A DNA stretch of 64,000 bases from contig NW_019091438.1 in the NCBI RefSeq assembly GCF_001949145.1, positions 292,885 through 356,884 on the forward strand, given 5' to 3'. The stretch's first letter is position 1. Every line of letters begins with the position of its first letter. Source of the stretch: Acanthaster planci (taxonomy: Eukaryota; Echinodermata; Asteroidea; Valvatida; Acanthasteridae). A program made the translations under genes and the position numbers. Shown here piece by piece: positions 25,001 to 40,000 of this stretch. A model generated the notes under the pieces. It made no database searches and was not told the DNA's origin. It worked only from the letters and a program-made list of their open reading frames with translations.

Positions 25001-28000
25001 GAAATAATGGCTTTCCAACCCTTCCCACCGAGAGCCTATTGCTGTCATCAGTCCAGCTGGCTTAAGGACGACCGACAACAAATTGGAGAACCAGAAATGT
25101 AACAGTCGAATGAAAGCTCCCAACACGATGCAACATGTTCTCCCGTGACCTTTACCTGGCCCAGGAGCGCTGGCGATCATCGCTTTCTCATCTGGTTTCA
25201 ATTGGGGCCTGCCATCGCCGATGCGGGCCGGGCCAGATTTCTGCACGGAGTCCCCGCCGTCATGCTTATTCCGTCTGCTCAATAGTTGGATTTTTGTCCC
25301 CCCCCCTCCTTCTTTTTTGTGCCTTGACACCAGGGAAAGTCGTCTCGACAAGGATCCTCTTGATAGCTAGAGCCGAAATGTAAAAGTGCCGAAAAATTCT
25401 CCTAATTTGCGCTCGATTACGGCGGGGGGAAGGAAAACCGCTCCGCGACAAATCTGCCCCAGCCAGAGAGTGTGATTGCGACAGCAGAAGAGGCCTACAT
25501 GATACATCGTTGCAGAATGCTTGAAATTGTACAGGATCCAGGAGTCTGCAGTAGTGGCTGAAGCCAGTACCCATAGAGTGGTGTGTGATATCAAGCCACA
25601 GTGAAGAGATTTGGACGCAGCCTTTGCCTCGGCCTGAGAAATACAAAGGCCACTTTCACAGAGTATGGCGCTATGCACAGAGCTTCCCCTCCACGAAACC
25701 ATGTTAAGCAGAAAAGGCCAGTTCGGTATTCCAACAGCGTATGTCCAAAACAAAGGGCGTCCAAGGTCACTCGGGAAAGGCGATAACAGCCCAAGGGGTC
25801 TGCCCACAGACATGTAAACACATAGAGCCAGTTTTGCGGGTAAAAACCCTGATTTTGAAAAACATGGGCAAACAATGGGACGAATGGTGGATGGCAACGC
25901 GTCCAGTGCGCATAACACGCATCACACTTACATTGCCTGCGTTTGTTTACATGTGCTTCCAAATACATTCACCTTTTTGGCTCTTCGGTACTGCTATCCC
26001 TTCTTTTCAAATGTTGCAACCGCATTGTTTCGAATCCCTATGGGCCAGATTAAGTAAATAGAGGTTTTTTTTTATACAATGGAAGAATGGCTTCATAGAA
26101 TTTTAAGGCTGGAATTCTTCAACTGTACGTAAATTCCCTGTACCGGGGGGTAAATTTACCCATAGGTTTGATTTAGTCGGGCGCCGCGCAGATCGCAAAA
26201 AACCTGTAGGTTTGAATAGGACCTGACGGCTAATGCGTTTATATGTCTGTGGGTCTGCCCCACGTTTCGCTCTCCGCACGATGCTACCATATAATAAGCT
26301 TGCTGATCCTCGAACTGGCAGCTTGTACAATCGCGTCAGAATTGTTTTGTCCAAACATTCAAATCGCATGGAAAAAGAACTAATGCAGCGCGCGCAAATT
26401 TACATAAGCAATAATATACGCAGAAATCACTGAACCGGCTTTATTTATTGTATAAAGCCGCGAGATTGGTGGCAGCGTGCAAAGAGCGAATAGTACTGTC
26501 ATATGCTGACGCGATTTGCATATTTAAGCAGACAGTGTATTTAGCCCAGTTGTTGGTTAGTTTGACTTAATTTGTTGGCGAACTTTTAAAGATGGTTCTC
26601 CAAAGAAGGCAGAAAGTTTGTATACTCCGATGAAGTTCAATATGTCCACAACTTGTTGAGCAGATATTTTTAAAGTATTTTTTCCAGCATATCCGTCAGT
26701 ATGGTACAAGGCTCATCGTATCTGATCCAGACTGCTACATCAATATTTTTGTCGAGATTTCTTTGTTGGTCTGCAGTCGTACAGCCCCGTATATAGTTCC
26801 CGAGTCAGTGCAAGTCTTGAGTGGCCGAATTACGCAGGTTACCAGACGGTGGATAACCGTGCTGACAGGATTTTTAGTCCTCTACGACAATCACGACAAC
26901 ATTCCGCAGGCAAGCGGGGGAGGCTTCCGCTCAGTCAACGCGAATTACAAGCTTTGATTACTTGCTGTGGAGGATAAAAGACCAGTCCAATATTTGCCCA
27001 TCAGTAAAGATGCCATCTTATTATCTCTTGATGACGGAAGGTAGAGGGTGCAATGATCTCAGATTTGAGAGGAAGCGAATCGGGCACACTGACTTTTCAC
27101 CGTCGTCGGTTAAGGCCTACGACCATCTGCGAGACAACTGTGAGTTTGACCAGAAAATCTTCGTCGCTGACAACAGTACTTTATCATTGCTTTGTCGCTG
27201 CACATTATCGTGCTCATGTCCTGGGTATTGGCAGACATGCAGGTGTCACCCAGATTCTGTTGTCGTCGTCATTTCATCACCATCAATGTCATCACTATCA
27301 GTGTCCCCTTCATCATCAACATCAACTTCGCCATCCCTTAATGTACATCGATATTACATTTGGTAATGTCAATGCATACAACAGCATCCCTTGCTTTACG
27401 TCACGACCAAATCTATCGATACTATAATCATTATCACGACTATCGATTTCCCTGCTCACAGTCTTTGCTGTCACAAGCATACGGCATCATCATCACAATC
27501 ATCATGGCCATATCCGTGACTATCGTCACCGTAATCATCGATAAATCGATCAACAACAACAACCCTCCAAAAGTCTCCTGGAACGTGCGAACACGATGGC
27601 TAAAAAAAAAAGTTCACCCCATCTCAGAAAATGATAAACCACTGGCTGGAATAACGCAACTCTTGCATGAGGACTTCAACTAGAAGCAGCACATTCTTAT
27701 AACATTGGGCCATTGTTGGCATGCCTGCAGCATTATCTCACCCCAAAGTCGGAAGGCCCGACCTGATCAAATAATTCATGCAGGGTGGCCCCTAGAGCTT
27801 TCTGCAGTTTTACCCCTTAGTCGACAGGTGACTAGCCCCAAAGATTGATCGTCTTGAAGGAGCCGGTAGTTAACCACTGCCGCTGATTTCCTTAGTCGGC
27901 TTAACCGTCCTCATTAAATTGAAATCCACACCAGCATAGAACGCCGCCGAGCAAGCCGGTCTGTGGTTATGTTTTATATAGAGACATAAAAACCGGAGAC

Positions 28001-31000
28001 GGGTGAAAAATATGTTGGTGAGTTCCCGTACTGTGACGCAGTAAATCTGTTGCAGAATACACACACCATACAGGCTCCACTCGCATTGCAAAATTTTTTG
28101 CAAAATCAGCCTTTGAGACTAAAATACGCATTCACTTTTAGTAAAAAATTCAATAGCTCACACTATCCTATTGCAAGAAACGAAACAGCAAAAGAACAAA
28201 AATCAACGAGCACTATTCAAGTCTTGCGCCAAGTGACCTTTAAATTGACTTTTTTTTCACATGACGTCTTGGAGTATTTTGTTTACTCGTCAAGAAAGAT
28301 CCACCCATCAGTTTGTCTAAAACCAGTTCTTAGTGCAGATGGTTGCCAAGAGTGTCACGGTCATCCTTTTTGTTCAAAAAATCATGGGTCTTTGGTAGTA
28401 ATGTGCAAGACAGTGTTGTAATTAAATTCAATAAGGATTTTTTTTTCAAATTTCCTTTAGACAACTTCGAAGCGTGCCAAAAGAGGGCGCCACGCATGTA
28501 AATTGGCGAGTTTTTTTTTTTTTTAAGTCGAGACAACCCCTGCCACCTGCTACTCAAGCCCGCGTATCAATAACCCCTGGTTTCCACAAACGACGGACCG
28601 TAACACATAACTTGCTTCAGGCCTGGGGAGAGGGGGAAAGACGACCCCCTGGCACCGCTAACAAGCGCCCAGTGGACGCATCGCCCCAGGGCACACACCG
28701 ATTATCCACACTAAGGGTAATGAATCTCAGACACGGTGCTGCCATCAAAGACACAGCACTGGATTTATCTTCCCAACATTCTAATAACACAGTAATAAAT
28801 TCAGGGCAGCCGAACTGTAACCATTCAGGAGGACTTTGGAGTCACAGTTAAACGTCGGACGAGGAATGAGAGCGCTTCTAGCAACTTTGGAGAGAGAGAA
28901 AAAAGGCAAAATAACGGGAAAAACCAAGGGAATCCATGTCATAATGCTGACCAGCTTAGGAGCATGGCGGTGTAAAACAAAACACACAAACTAGCAAAAA
29001 CAACAGATTTCTTTCCACTTGTTTAACGACAACCCCGATGCAACAACTTTCGTGGAGTAGGCTGACTTTATTCCCTAACAATTACATTTTCATCTCTTTT
29101 CCATGCCTTGATATTATGTGTTATCATTATTTGTTTATTTTATACAGTGGCTTTAGTTTGAGATGGATTTTTTTGCCTGATCAGATTTTAAATGTCAGTG
29201 CGTGAAGGGGGGGGGCAGGTTAGCGTAGCTGTTCTTTCCTCGCTTTGCACCCATGAGGCCCAGGTTCGAGTCCCGGCTTGGCCCAAGGCTTTGCTTTCCA
29301 GTCCATGCTCTCTCTAGCAGGTTTTTCTCCAGGTGCTCCGGTTTCCTCCTGCAGCTCAAACTGGACCTCTTTTCTAATTCCGTAATGTGATGCTTATTAA
29401 TAAAGGCTATGAATAAACGTCTAGTTATTGGCGCAGTTAGCTTGAGTAGCTGAAAGCACCATTAAAACAGCAACAACAGTACGTGAAAATGGCTCTTCAC
29501 TGGAAGACCAGTTTCTCTGCAGTAGCTCAGTGGAGAAGAGATGCAGGCCGCCCATGACGAAAATCTAACCTTAATTTTGCATGGTTTTTGAGCCAATTTC
29601 TCGATATCTCTTAATTTTGACAATTGATATTCAGACTACACATGTACTAAAATAAGTGGTTAGTTTAAACAGGGATATCTTCAAAACGTATCTCAGCAGG
29701 AACCTAGCACACATCTTGTGTGTTCCTGATATCGAACACCTGTTTTTTTCCCCTAAAAAGTTTATCGTCTTCTGGTTGCAATTAAACTTAAATGAGATTG
29801 CATTAGCGATGAAGGCTCAAGCACAAGCATCCTCCATGAACCAAGTCAGCGCACTGGCCACAGTGCGCAGCTACCGCGTACGCTCCAACCTCTCTGGTGC
29901 GCCAATGAACAACACTGCACATATATAAATTGTTAATATACAAGTACTTAACGCCAAGCTATCGGGTTGCACATAAGTTCACTGTGTCCCATTCCAAACC
30001 ACATTGATTTTCTCTGGCTAAGGTTATTTCAGATTATTTCAGAGGATATAACTGCAATGTGTCAGATAATTTGTACACACTTCCTTTTCGTCCTAATGGT
30101 ACAGGAAATCATGACGAACAGGAACAATAATAATAATTTATTCATTAATAAAGCACAAATTTCACATAAATATGTTCAAATGCACTGTACAATAAAGACA
30201 TTAAGTGTGAAAAAATGAATACATTTAAACATGGTTGAGCCGATGACATACTAAGGCCCCTCGGGCAGCTGCCAAACGACCCACATCCACCAACATCAGT
30301 CAAACAAATTAAAGTTGAAATGAATTAATTCTTTATCAGGCAACACAAGAAAAAAAAACCAGAGAGTGGCCAAAACATTTAGATTCCCCATCCAAAAGGT
30401 TTCATCATCCCCAGGCTTTCTAAATTGGCGGATCATCAATTGCTTATTCGAATTTTCCAGCTTCACAGTAACTGCAAACCCCAATTGCCTGAAATAACCA
30501 CAACACACTTCAATAAACCGTCTGAGAAAAATAAGAGAGACAGTAAGAAGCAGTTACAGTTTTAAAGGTGGGAGGGAAACCCCAGAAGAATATCCTGGGT
30601 AACACCCCACGGAGTCAGGTAGACTCTGAAAACCCAATCCACATGTGGCCCGGACCGGGAATCGAACCCGGGACCACAGAGGTGGAAGGCGAGGAAAGAA
30701 CTACCTAGCCAACCTGACATATCCTTATCACACCACGGCTAATACTAAAAACAAATTAAAGTTGAAATGAATTAATTCTTTATCAGGCAACACAAGAAAA
30801 AAAACCAGAGAGTGGCCAAAACATTTAGATTCCCCATCCAAAAGGTTTCATCATCCCCAGGCTTTCTAAATTGGCGGATCATCAATTGCTTATTCGAATT
30901 TTCCAGCTTCACAGTAACTGCAAACCCCAATTGCCTGAAATAACCACAACACACTTCAATAAACCGTCTGAGAAAAATACACTTAATTGCATTCCTGACT

Positions 31001-34000
31001 GGTGCCTCACGAAGGAAGCAAGAGTGACTACTCAGTACAATCAGTTCAAATTGATTACCTTGGCCTAGGTGGGATTCGAACGCGGGTCGCAGAGGTGGAA
31101 AGCGAGGAATGAGCCACGACACCAACCTAACTATATGTGACTTTTATAACCCGACCATATGTGACAATTTAAATTGGACACTAACGGTTCTTACAAGAAG
31201 TCAAACCGATCAACCCACGTTACCGTTTCGAAAAAAAACCCCAGTTTATCATCAACTAGTTACTGCACATACAAATCTTTCTGATGCTGCTGCGTATACT
31301 GCATACATCTTGTCCAATATACATACCAGGCAGGTATATAAGTTACACCATTGGTGTAACTTTCAACAACCGTAAGAGGACAAGACAGCTCCTGGAGTTT
31401 AGCTGTCATCATCTGCTGCCGAAGTCTTGACGGCACACGCCGGTCTTCACCTTATATACCAACCATCCCCGCACTCGACACCCTAATGAGGACTGTATAC
31501 GTACACGGCCCCCGCTTGATGCGTGCAACGCATGCAACCGCGGGCCCCCGTCACGCCCGCCAGCAGACCCGTGAAAAATTAATTAAGTGATGGGCGATTT
31601 CTTTACAGACTCCTCAGAGAAGGGGAGGGCACTTCAATAAACACTTCCGGACGACTGGAAAACATGATGCGTCAATTTGGTGCGATGATGAAGTGCGTCG
31701 TACATTCTGTTTATTTGCTCCCCTTGTATCTTATTTATTTGGTCAGATTCAATTATTCAATAGATGTTCGCAGAGAGCATCTTTTATTGGACAAGCGGCT
31801 TGTACACCAGTAAGAGAGGATCCTCGTGTGCAACAAAAACATTCATGAACAAATCCAACAGTGTGATAGCTTATTGTTTATTTTCCCAATACAAAAAATG
31901 AAGCTACATTCAGCATAGAGCTCGATCAGGTCTCCGACAAAAACTTAAGACAGGTGCAATTTTCCACTTCAAAAGTCAACTATCGTCTGCACTTTAATGA
32001 GCCAGAAAAGTGACGGTGCGCGTGTAACATTGTACATGTTGGTTGAAGGTCGCAAAAAGTGCATCGGGTGGTGGGAAGAAAAAAATGAGTTCAGGGCTGA
32101 GGTCTAATTCTTGGATTTAAGGTTGGCGTTAATTCCTGTAGGCCCGGCCTTGAACTTGGGGAGAAAGGGCTTTTGCTGGATCCACTCCATGACCTAATGA
32201 AATCATCGGGACAGAGCGGTATCACATGCCAGCATTTCAGCCAAGCGGCGTATCCAGATTTTGAGGGCTGGCATATTTTCCGAATTGACTGTCCACTTTT
32301 CTTTTTCCTTAAAACATAGAGCAAGGAACAGGGAAGCCGCTGGGAAAGGACATTGGTGGCACCATTTTTTATTAGGTGTGAGCGCTTTCAATCCAAGAAA
32401 AAATTTGCAACTCAACCCCCTGGGCAAAGTTCCTCGCCCCTATCCTACTGGCTACTCCATAAGCGCAGAGGTAAAGGTCATGAAAAACAGCGACACTGAC
32501 CCATGAAGCAAATTGTTCAGGAAAAAAAACCCCGGAAGACACGGTTTGCGCTGATGAAATGCATACCCCCCCCTACAGTCTTACGTAACATACTGAGACA
32601 ACATAAATCTTTCTTTTTTACGAGTAGCGCAGGGCACGCTGTTCTTCGATCCACCCAGGAGCCCCGTTCGGCTCTGCTTGACACATGTGCCAAGCCAGTG
32701 GAAAAGCCAGGCGTTCTGTTCTAATCCCTGCAATCAAACTCTCGTCAAATCTAAGCTGATAACTTGTTCAGTGTAATCTTCTCGAATCCTTGCCAAATCC
32801 TCTCCCATTCTAAACGCGCCCGATGTCTCTATCGGGAACTCTCTACGAAGCGTTTAAAACAACGCCCGGGCAGAGAACCGAACAACACACACGGGCTTAC
32901 TTGTAACAGCTTTGACCCAGATCCAGATTAATGTGAGTGTCGCTTGTATGTTTCGTTAGGTTTAAATTTGAAATTCCAAATCTGACCTTTGGATTTTGGG
33001 GGTATAATTTTGACCAATTTCAAATCGAAATTCAGAAAATATTACGACAGACTCTTCCTATACGCTCATCTTGCCATTGCACTTGCATAGAAAAACACTA
33101 CAAAATTACAAGGCAACACGTTTGTTCAACAATTCCATATCTATCCAACTTTGGTTAAAAAAGCTCCGTTAACAATTCTTTCACAGCGTCGGTCAAAAAA
33201 AGCTGTTGAAATGTATAGGCCTAATTTCTATCACCTTTCAGTTATAACCAATGCTTGAACTTTTTAACTTTTTTTTTCACACAGTGCTAATTTAAATCGC
33301 ATCCCGTCATTGCTTAACCAGAAACAGCGTAGCAATTCGAACAAATGAAAGAAACATGAAAAGGTGCTTAGCAAATACGTATATAAGAAAGTACGGTGTG
33401 AAAAATGGCAGTGTTTATGTTCATGTGAGGGGCGTTTACTCCCTTTCCCATGGGACCAGAATGTTTAATACAACTGCTTTTTTCATTCACTCACCCACCC
33501 CAGATAAGGCATCTCTAGTTACGCAGTGACCCATTTCTCCCATTGCCTACTTATCTTGTCGGGCTCACAACCTTCTCTACATCACATCAGAGCCTGCCCG
33601 ATAAGAAATTAGACGCTCCTCCAAATTTCTTCATTAATACATTTCGCTCCCGTTTCTGGTACATAAATCCGCAACCGGACACCGGCCATCTGTAAATCAC
33701 TGAACTCAATCGAAGTTTCCAGCATGAAAGGACTTTCCATTCGGGGCGGCAGGAAAAGAAAGCAGATTCAGCAGAGGAAAGGGGACAATATTTATGGAGG
33801 TAGATTCTACAGTGTCGCCGACCGCATCAGCCCGCTATTATACCATACACGTATCACTGAAGAAGATTGTGGCGGCTCGATCACGTAAACTCCTTTCATT
33901 CGCAACAAGCGCGGCATGTACAGCGCGTGTCAAACGAGACGGAAACGGAGCTAACCGGGAAAATGCAATCTTGACGGGAGCTCCCTCCTCAAAATGATGC

Positions 34001-37000
34001 GGATTTATCATCCCGCACACCTCCTGGGACTGCTTGGGTGCACCAATAATGCCTCCAGACTTCAATTTGCCAAATTATGCCTGATATTTTAAGGATCGTA
34101 GAAGAATGTGAGCAAGCTGGAGTGTCATGTCGAGGATCCGAGAGCGGCTGGAGAAGCTGTCCGGGTTTCGGTAGAACGGGCCAAGTTCGATCAGCACCAT
34201 TTTGTGTTGTCTGCGATATATTCTCTGGGTAGTTATTTCGACCACTGGTTCACAGTTGGTTGCTTATCGAACTTGGGTGTACATGGATCGTCTGGCCCAA
34301 AGCCCAATGTTATGTCCACGCTTATAACTACAGTACGGAGCAGGTTTCTTGATCGGATTACACTGCGCGCATTACATTTTTTAAAAGTAGGAGGATGCCT
34401 TTGTTTTCCAATTCATTATAAAGTTGAAAATGTTGCGAGTTGTGACTCCAACTTCAGGTCATGCTGCTAGTGGGGGAAAATGTTCGTCTGGATGCCAGGC
34501 CCAATGATTCTGACTACTCTACGAGTCAAGGGTCCTGTATCACCCAAAGTCCACGTGACAAGACTGGAGGAATTCCTCCAGTTTTCCGGAAATAGCCGAA
34601 ATAATCCGAAGTCGTCCCGTCTATATTCGGCATGTTCGGATGGTACCGTTAATGTTTGGCTATTCTCGGCCGGGTAGGTAGGCTAGCTGTTGGACGTAAC
34701 TCCCGTATCCTAATGGCAGCTGTTTATCCTACAATATTTGACTTTGCACAAACATCGAAGGTTGCCTTGGCCGAAATCAATGCCCGGCGAAATGCCCGCA
34801 ACATACATGTACATGTACAAGGTGCACCACTGCCATGAAGTAAAAAAACACCCAGGCTCTCAACTTGTGACCCCTGACCCTTGCGTCATATCTATTTATA
34901 TCTGTGGGTGATGCCAGACCTAAGATTTTATATCAAGAGTGGTCAGGGACCCTTTGGGCAGGAACCAGACAAGGGAAAATTCCTGCCACCACTGGGGCAG
35001 CGTTCATGACAAGATGTCCACGTGACGTCATCATACCCCGGCTTCAAAGCCTTTGTAAGACAATTTGTACGGCTGCTCGAGAAGACCGCCAAAACATGCG
35101 GACTAGAGCGCTTTACCACCAGGTCTAACAGATCTTTTGGATTCCTCAAATCCTTCACTTCATTGGTAAATCGCTTCAGTGCCGCCATCGATGATTATGT
35201 TCAACCGCAGCCGAATGCGAAACACACGTATACACGACAGCCGTTGACTCGCACCTGCGGTATATCCGAAATAGGTCAAGATGGTGTCCTTGGATTGGTC
35301 CGTCGATGAAGATGAAGACAGAATTACTTGTGGTTTCTCCTGAGCAGAGTCTACAGTGTGTTCGTCTGTGACGTTAGAACATGACAGAAGTGGCCATGTT
35401 TGACTAGATCGGCTACATAATGTTCCTAATCGAAAGAAGTAACCTTCCTCCGGGCTAGTAAATACTCTTACACGCCTTTTTAAAATCATCATTTTGTATC
35501 ACAGTCTCTGTGTAGCGTGATTTGAAGGGTGTCGACATGACCACTTGTAAGATAAAAGAGAGGGCCCGTTCACGATTGGGTTTTATAAATTGTGTACACG
35601 TGGGACCTGAGAATTAAGTCCTGATATTTTGTATCTGTGTTGACTGCCACTCATTCAAAAAGAAGATATTTTGGGGGTGAGGACTCCAGAAGAGAATTTC
35701 TTGGAAGAAATGGTGGTGGTCATGATCAGGAATATAATGTGCGACGGAAGGCCAAGATCCTTTTTCCGATTTTCATTCTGTGCGACATAATAAAGTGTTC
35801 TTCCAAATACTAATTTCTCAAAAAAGTATAATTGGCCATTTATCATTCGCTTGAGTGGGTCTTTTTCCCCCAAGAATGAGCAATCAAATAAATTGCGCGT
35901 GGACCGCTGTCTATGTCTGTAGCATGCGCATCGTGTGGAGTTGAGAGGGGTCGTCGAAAGGGTCGCAACACCCCTCCCCCTTTCATAGTGGCACTTGGTG
36001 CTTATCTAGACGGAATATAGCTGTTTGTTGTTTGTCTGCTTTTTTAAAACCAAGAATTTGATTTTTGAAGATGGAATATGATTGACTGAGAGCGTATGAT
36101 AGGCTGCCTCCTTGGCGTGCATTGATCTCTTGTTGATTTTTTATATTGAAAACATTGACATATTCTACAGTGCATTCTATAAACTTCGTGTAAACAGAAA
36201 ATATGTTCTCTTGAACGGCAACCAGTGCGGAGTTTCAAATTCGTTTTTCCACAATACAGTTAGTTCTTTTGTTACATTCCGCTTACTGCACTTTTCCCCG
36301 AGAACATTCACTCAAAAGTATAAAGCATAGAAAGTGGAATGATATTTTCTCTTTTCAAAAACCATAGCAACTGATCCTGGAAGTCGTCATCACCTTTTTT
36401 CTCGTTTTATTTTTCTGTTAAGTCTCAGCTTCCCATCCGCACGGCCCATCACTGCAACCTGAGTGCATAATATCGTGCAACAGAAGAGGAAAGCTGATCT
36501 CGCCTCAGGAATCCAGGTGCACTATCTCTACTTCTGGTGGCAATTAATCACCACAAATCATTAGGGCCGAAGTTGATTAGCGCCATACCAGGCCCAAGCC
36601 CTGGTCTTGGTGTCACACCGCACCGATGACACAACCCGCGCGGGAGCAGCAGAATGCTCAGCCCGGGGAGAGAGAGAGAGAGAGACGCCATACGGGCTCG
36701 CATACCGGAGCTGGCGCTCCAATCGCTGGGAAATATTTGCTAATTTCTCGGCATAGCTGTTGATCAAGCCCACCATAAATAATCCCCGCGAGACAACGGA
36801 ACACTCACCCTTAACAGGCTGGTGGAAGTATCGCAGCAATTTCTTTTGGTGATGCTATCAATTTCGACAATGGGTACTTCTAGAGGCGGCAATGCGCAGC
36901 TTTGTTTCTTGTCAGCCAATATTTATACACGAAGGCTAAATGCTGACAGCTCGATCTACGATTATATTTGCAACAGATAATGGAGGATATGTGTGACATA

Positions 37001-40000
37001 GTCAAAGGCATGGTACGCAAACTCACACATTATGTGTTCCGAAGTCCCCACACCATGATCAAAACAATTCCAGCAGCAGCAAAATACTAGGTATCCTGAA
37101 GACACACCATCAAAGGACTTTGTTGGAATCGACGTCCATGTAAAAAACGGGCTGGTATAACAATTCCTTCACTGTTGTATGCAATACAAAAAATAACCTC
37201 AGCTTTTCCTCTCATCAAAAAATGATCTGGCCTTGGTCGAGAAACTGACTGAAATCCTGGGTCAATTCTCTTCAAATGATGTTGAAATTGTATCTGACTC
37301 ACACACTTCGAACGGTAACTTCACAACTGTTGTCCGTCAAAGCACAGAGCTAGGTCCTAGCTCTTTTGTCGTTGTAACACTGTCGAACATTTTAAAGCAT
37401 TTCTTTAACAGCGTCGTCCAAGGCTTGAACTGGACCTCTCTTAAGACTCTTATCAACTGAGAAATCCTCATGATGTAACACAAAGAAAAAAGTTCCATGG
37501 TTTCCCAACCATGTGGTTGGCTCCATATTTGTACTTTGTATAATTCCAAATTTCCGGAAAACCGCACTCCTCGAAATTTAGCAGGTGTACATCTTGGAAA
37601 GTGGTTCAACCCAGGGTCCATTTTCATAGAACTACTACGCACAGAAAAAAATGGAAAAGGTTACCAGCCAAGATGTCAAGCAATGTGTCTGTTGCAACTG
37701 GTTATCAGCAGATTTTTGCTAAGCACATAAGTGAGCTTAGTACAGTTTCCTGATTAGCAACTCTAGAAATGATTGGGTCCACACGTGAGGTGTCACTGAG
37801 CTTCACACAGCCTCTCCGCGATCAAAGCATGTGATTATGATCATGAAGTGAAGAGTCAACCAGAAATCCTTGATTGCGACGCCTGGACGATGACATGAAA
37901 AAAACAACAACAAATATTCCCCAACACAGGAACTGGAAATGCACGCGAGTCTGGGCCGGTGGGGGGGGGCACGATACAAGTTCCCAGTGTGGGTGCTCGT
38001 CAGTTCAGGGCCAAGATAAGACCCAGAGAACGAGATGAAAATACCGAACGATTCGTCATCCAGCCCCGACGAACATTCACCCGTTGATATCAAAACAATC
38101 CCTTGCAACCTTCCCCCCTTTCCCTCCGCTCGGCCCCATTTTTTTTGCTCTCTCTCTACCCATCCGTCACATTTCCACTGCGACACATCTCGGGCACCGT
38201 AGCCCCCCAAACGACGGTTTCAAACAGTCGATTTCGCGTCCGGCATTTTGTGCGGTCCCGATATTTCACCGAGAAAAATGACCAAGCCTGACCCCCAAAG
38301 TCGGCCCGTGTTATTGCGCCATCTTTCAGGGAGGCGATTAGCAGCGAACTTGTCAGCTCATTCTTGCACCCTTACCACCCATCATTACTCGCTCCACCTC
38401 CAAGCAGAACAGGAATAAAAATTCCTCAAAGTGTAACGTCTATTTTGATGGACTGGTGTACCTCTAGCTCGCTTTTACGTATGACAGACCAGCTCTACCA
38501 GTTATTAGACGAGCTGGTTTGCAAGTCTAAAGCCATAGATCGCACGAAACATAAAAGTAAGCAACGTTCAGCAGTAGGCCACAGTTCATCAAGTGCGAAC
38601 CTGACGTCATGAAAGCCTGCTTAATCCTTCGAAAAAACTCCAATGTGCGATAAAGAAATAAAACCTGGGTCAAGTCTGTAAGTCTGCGTTTGGTTCTGTA
38701 GCTAGAAAATGGATCTCTTGAAAGGTGGCAGAGATACTAATTGTCCAAGCAACTCAAACCCCATATTTTTTGGTATGACCGTATAAGTTGCAGATAAGTA
38801 AGGACGCTGTTTCGCAGGGCACACTCCTTTACCAACATCTTTTCTGAATCAGTAGCGCGCTAAGTACATGCACTCCCAGCGCCAAGGACAAAACGGGATC
38901 CGCCTCAGGCGAGCAAGGAACCTCTTCAGGAAGCTTAGAAAATCTTCAACGAGAGGTCTGGGAAATTAGGGAGGGCCGACCAGAAACTGGTTGAGGGAGG
39001 CTCTTGCCGGAAGATGCCGAGAGAGCGTCTGTTATCGCTCACTGGTGTGATTCGAGTATCCTCTGATCAGACCGCAAAAAAATGGGAAGTATCGGACAAG
39101 ATTTCGGCCGGACAGAAACCCGGATATTGGATGTGATGCCTCTATGGATAAAAATACAATTTTGTTTGGGGGAAGTATAAGGCAATAGTACATGATTTTT
39201 TTTCTGCACTGCTCACTCTGAATCATCTTGGTAATTGCTGACAGCTTTATCAGGGGTTACGGCGGTAATTTCATGGTCAATATCACCGTCATCGTGACAT
39301 CCTCGTGGCCCTTGTCACCTTGTCATTATAACAGCAGAAAGCACAAGAACAACTTAGTTCGAAGCAGGACCTCACCCCCCCCAAAAAAAAACAAAACAAC
39401 AACAACAACATCGACATCACTGGCACCATGGAAATTATCACTACAAGTACCATCCTCGCCACACACCCCTTCCCTTCCCTTTGAGCTTCATCTTGCTCCT
39501 CATTACCACTTCAAAATGTGCAGAATCTCTTCCTGAAAGAAAGACAAACTGTTTGAGAAGAGACTAAGCCATTCTGAAACATTTACTCACCTGCCCGCCT
39601 TGGTCACGATCATCTCAGTGCCCAGCGAGTGGAACTCGTCCCACAGGGCCTTCATCTCCAGCCGCACCTCCACCGTGACTACCTTGGCACTCAGGGGCTT
39701 CTCGTCCAGGCGCCGCCGTTTGACCCCTTGGCCGTCCTCGGCGTCCTCCGCGCCCTCTCCCCCGTCGCTGCTCCGGACCCGCTCCCTGTCTCCGTTCATG
39801 GAGGAGGTGTCGGAGGCCGAGCCGGACAGCTTGGTCATCTGGTCCATGCTGCTCTCCTTGCAGTGGTCGCTGATGATCTGTGGGCTGGAGGAGCGAGCGT
39901 TGGTGCAAGCGTCGTCGTACCCTTCCTGGTTCTTACCGGGAACTGCTGTCAGGAGTGACAAACACGAAAATGAGAAATAAATTGGATTTGGGCATGCGTG

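Larger units (their letters stand above)
23881..39590 (-). other. 15.7-kb intron of Tbx1/10 interrupting the T-box start
   Basis: This is by far the longest intron of the gene. It contains three SINEs (29.2-31.1 kb), a CAT/ATC-rich tract (27.24-27.56 kb), a perfect palindrome at 31342-31360 and GA repeats at 36.67 kb. No exon with good splice sites and coding character was found. Long introns of developmental transcription factors often carry enhancers; none can be identified here. Confidence 0.75.

Noticed and set aside
25367-25968. Two overlapping minus-strand open frames of 183 and 125 codons
   Set aside because: They lie in the long Tbx1/10 intron, in different frames over the same DNA, with no domain or splice signals. 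Probably chance.
30871-31068. Open frames across the SINE tails (e.g. [20 protein letters not shown] on the minus strand)
   Set aside because: The same peptide appears in both SINE copies because the tail DNA is repeated; it is not evidence of a gene.
39600-39980. Plus-strand frames of 126 and 109 codons
   Set aside because: They are antisense shadows of the Tbx1/10 exon at 39591-39945.
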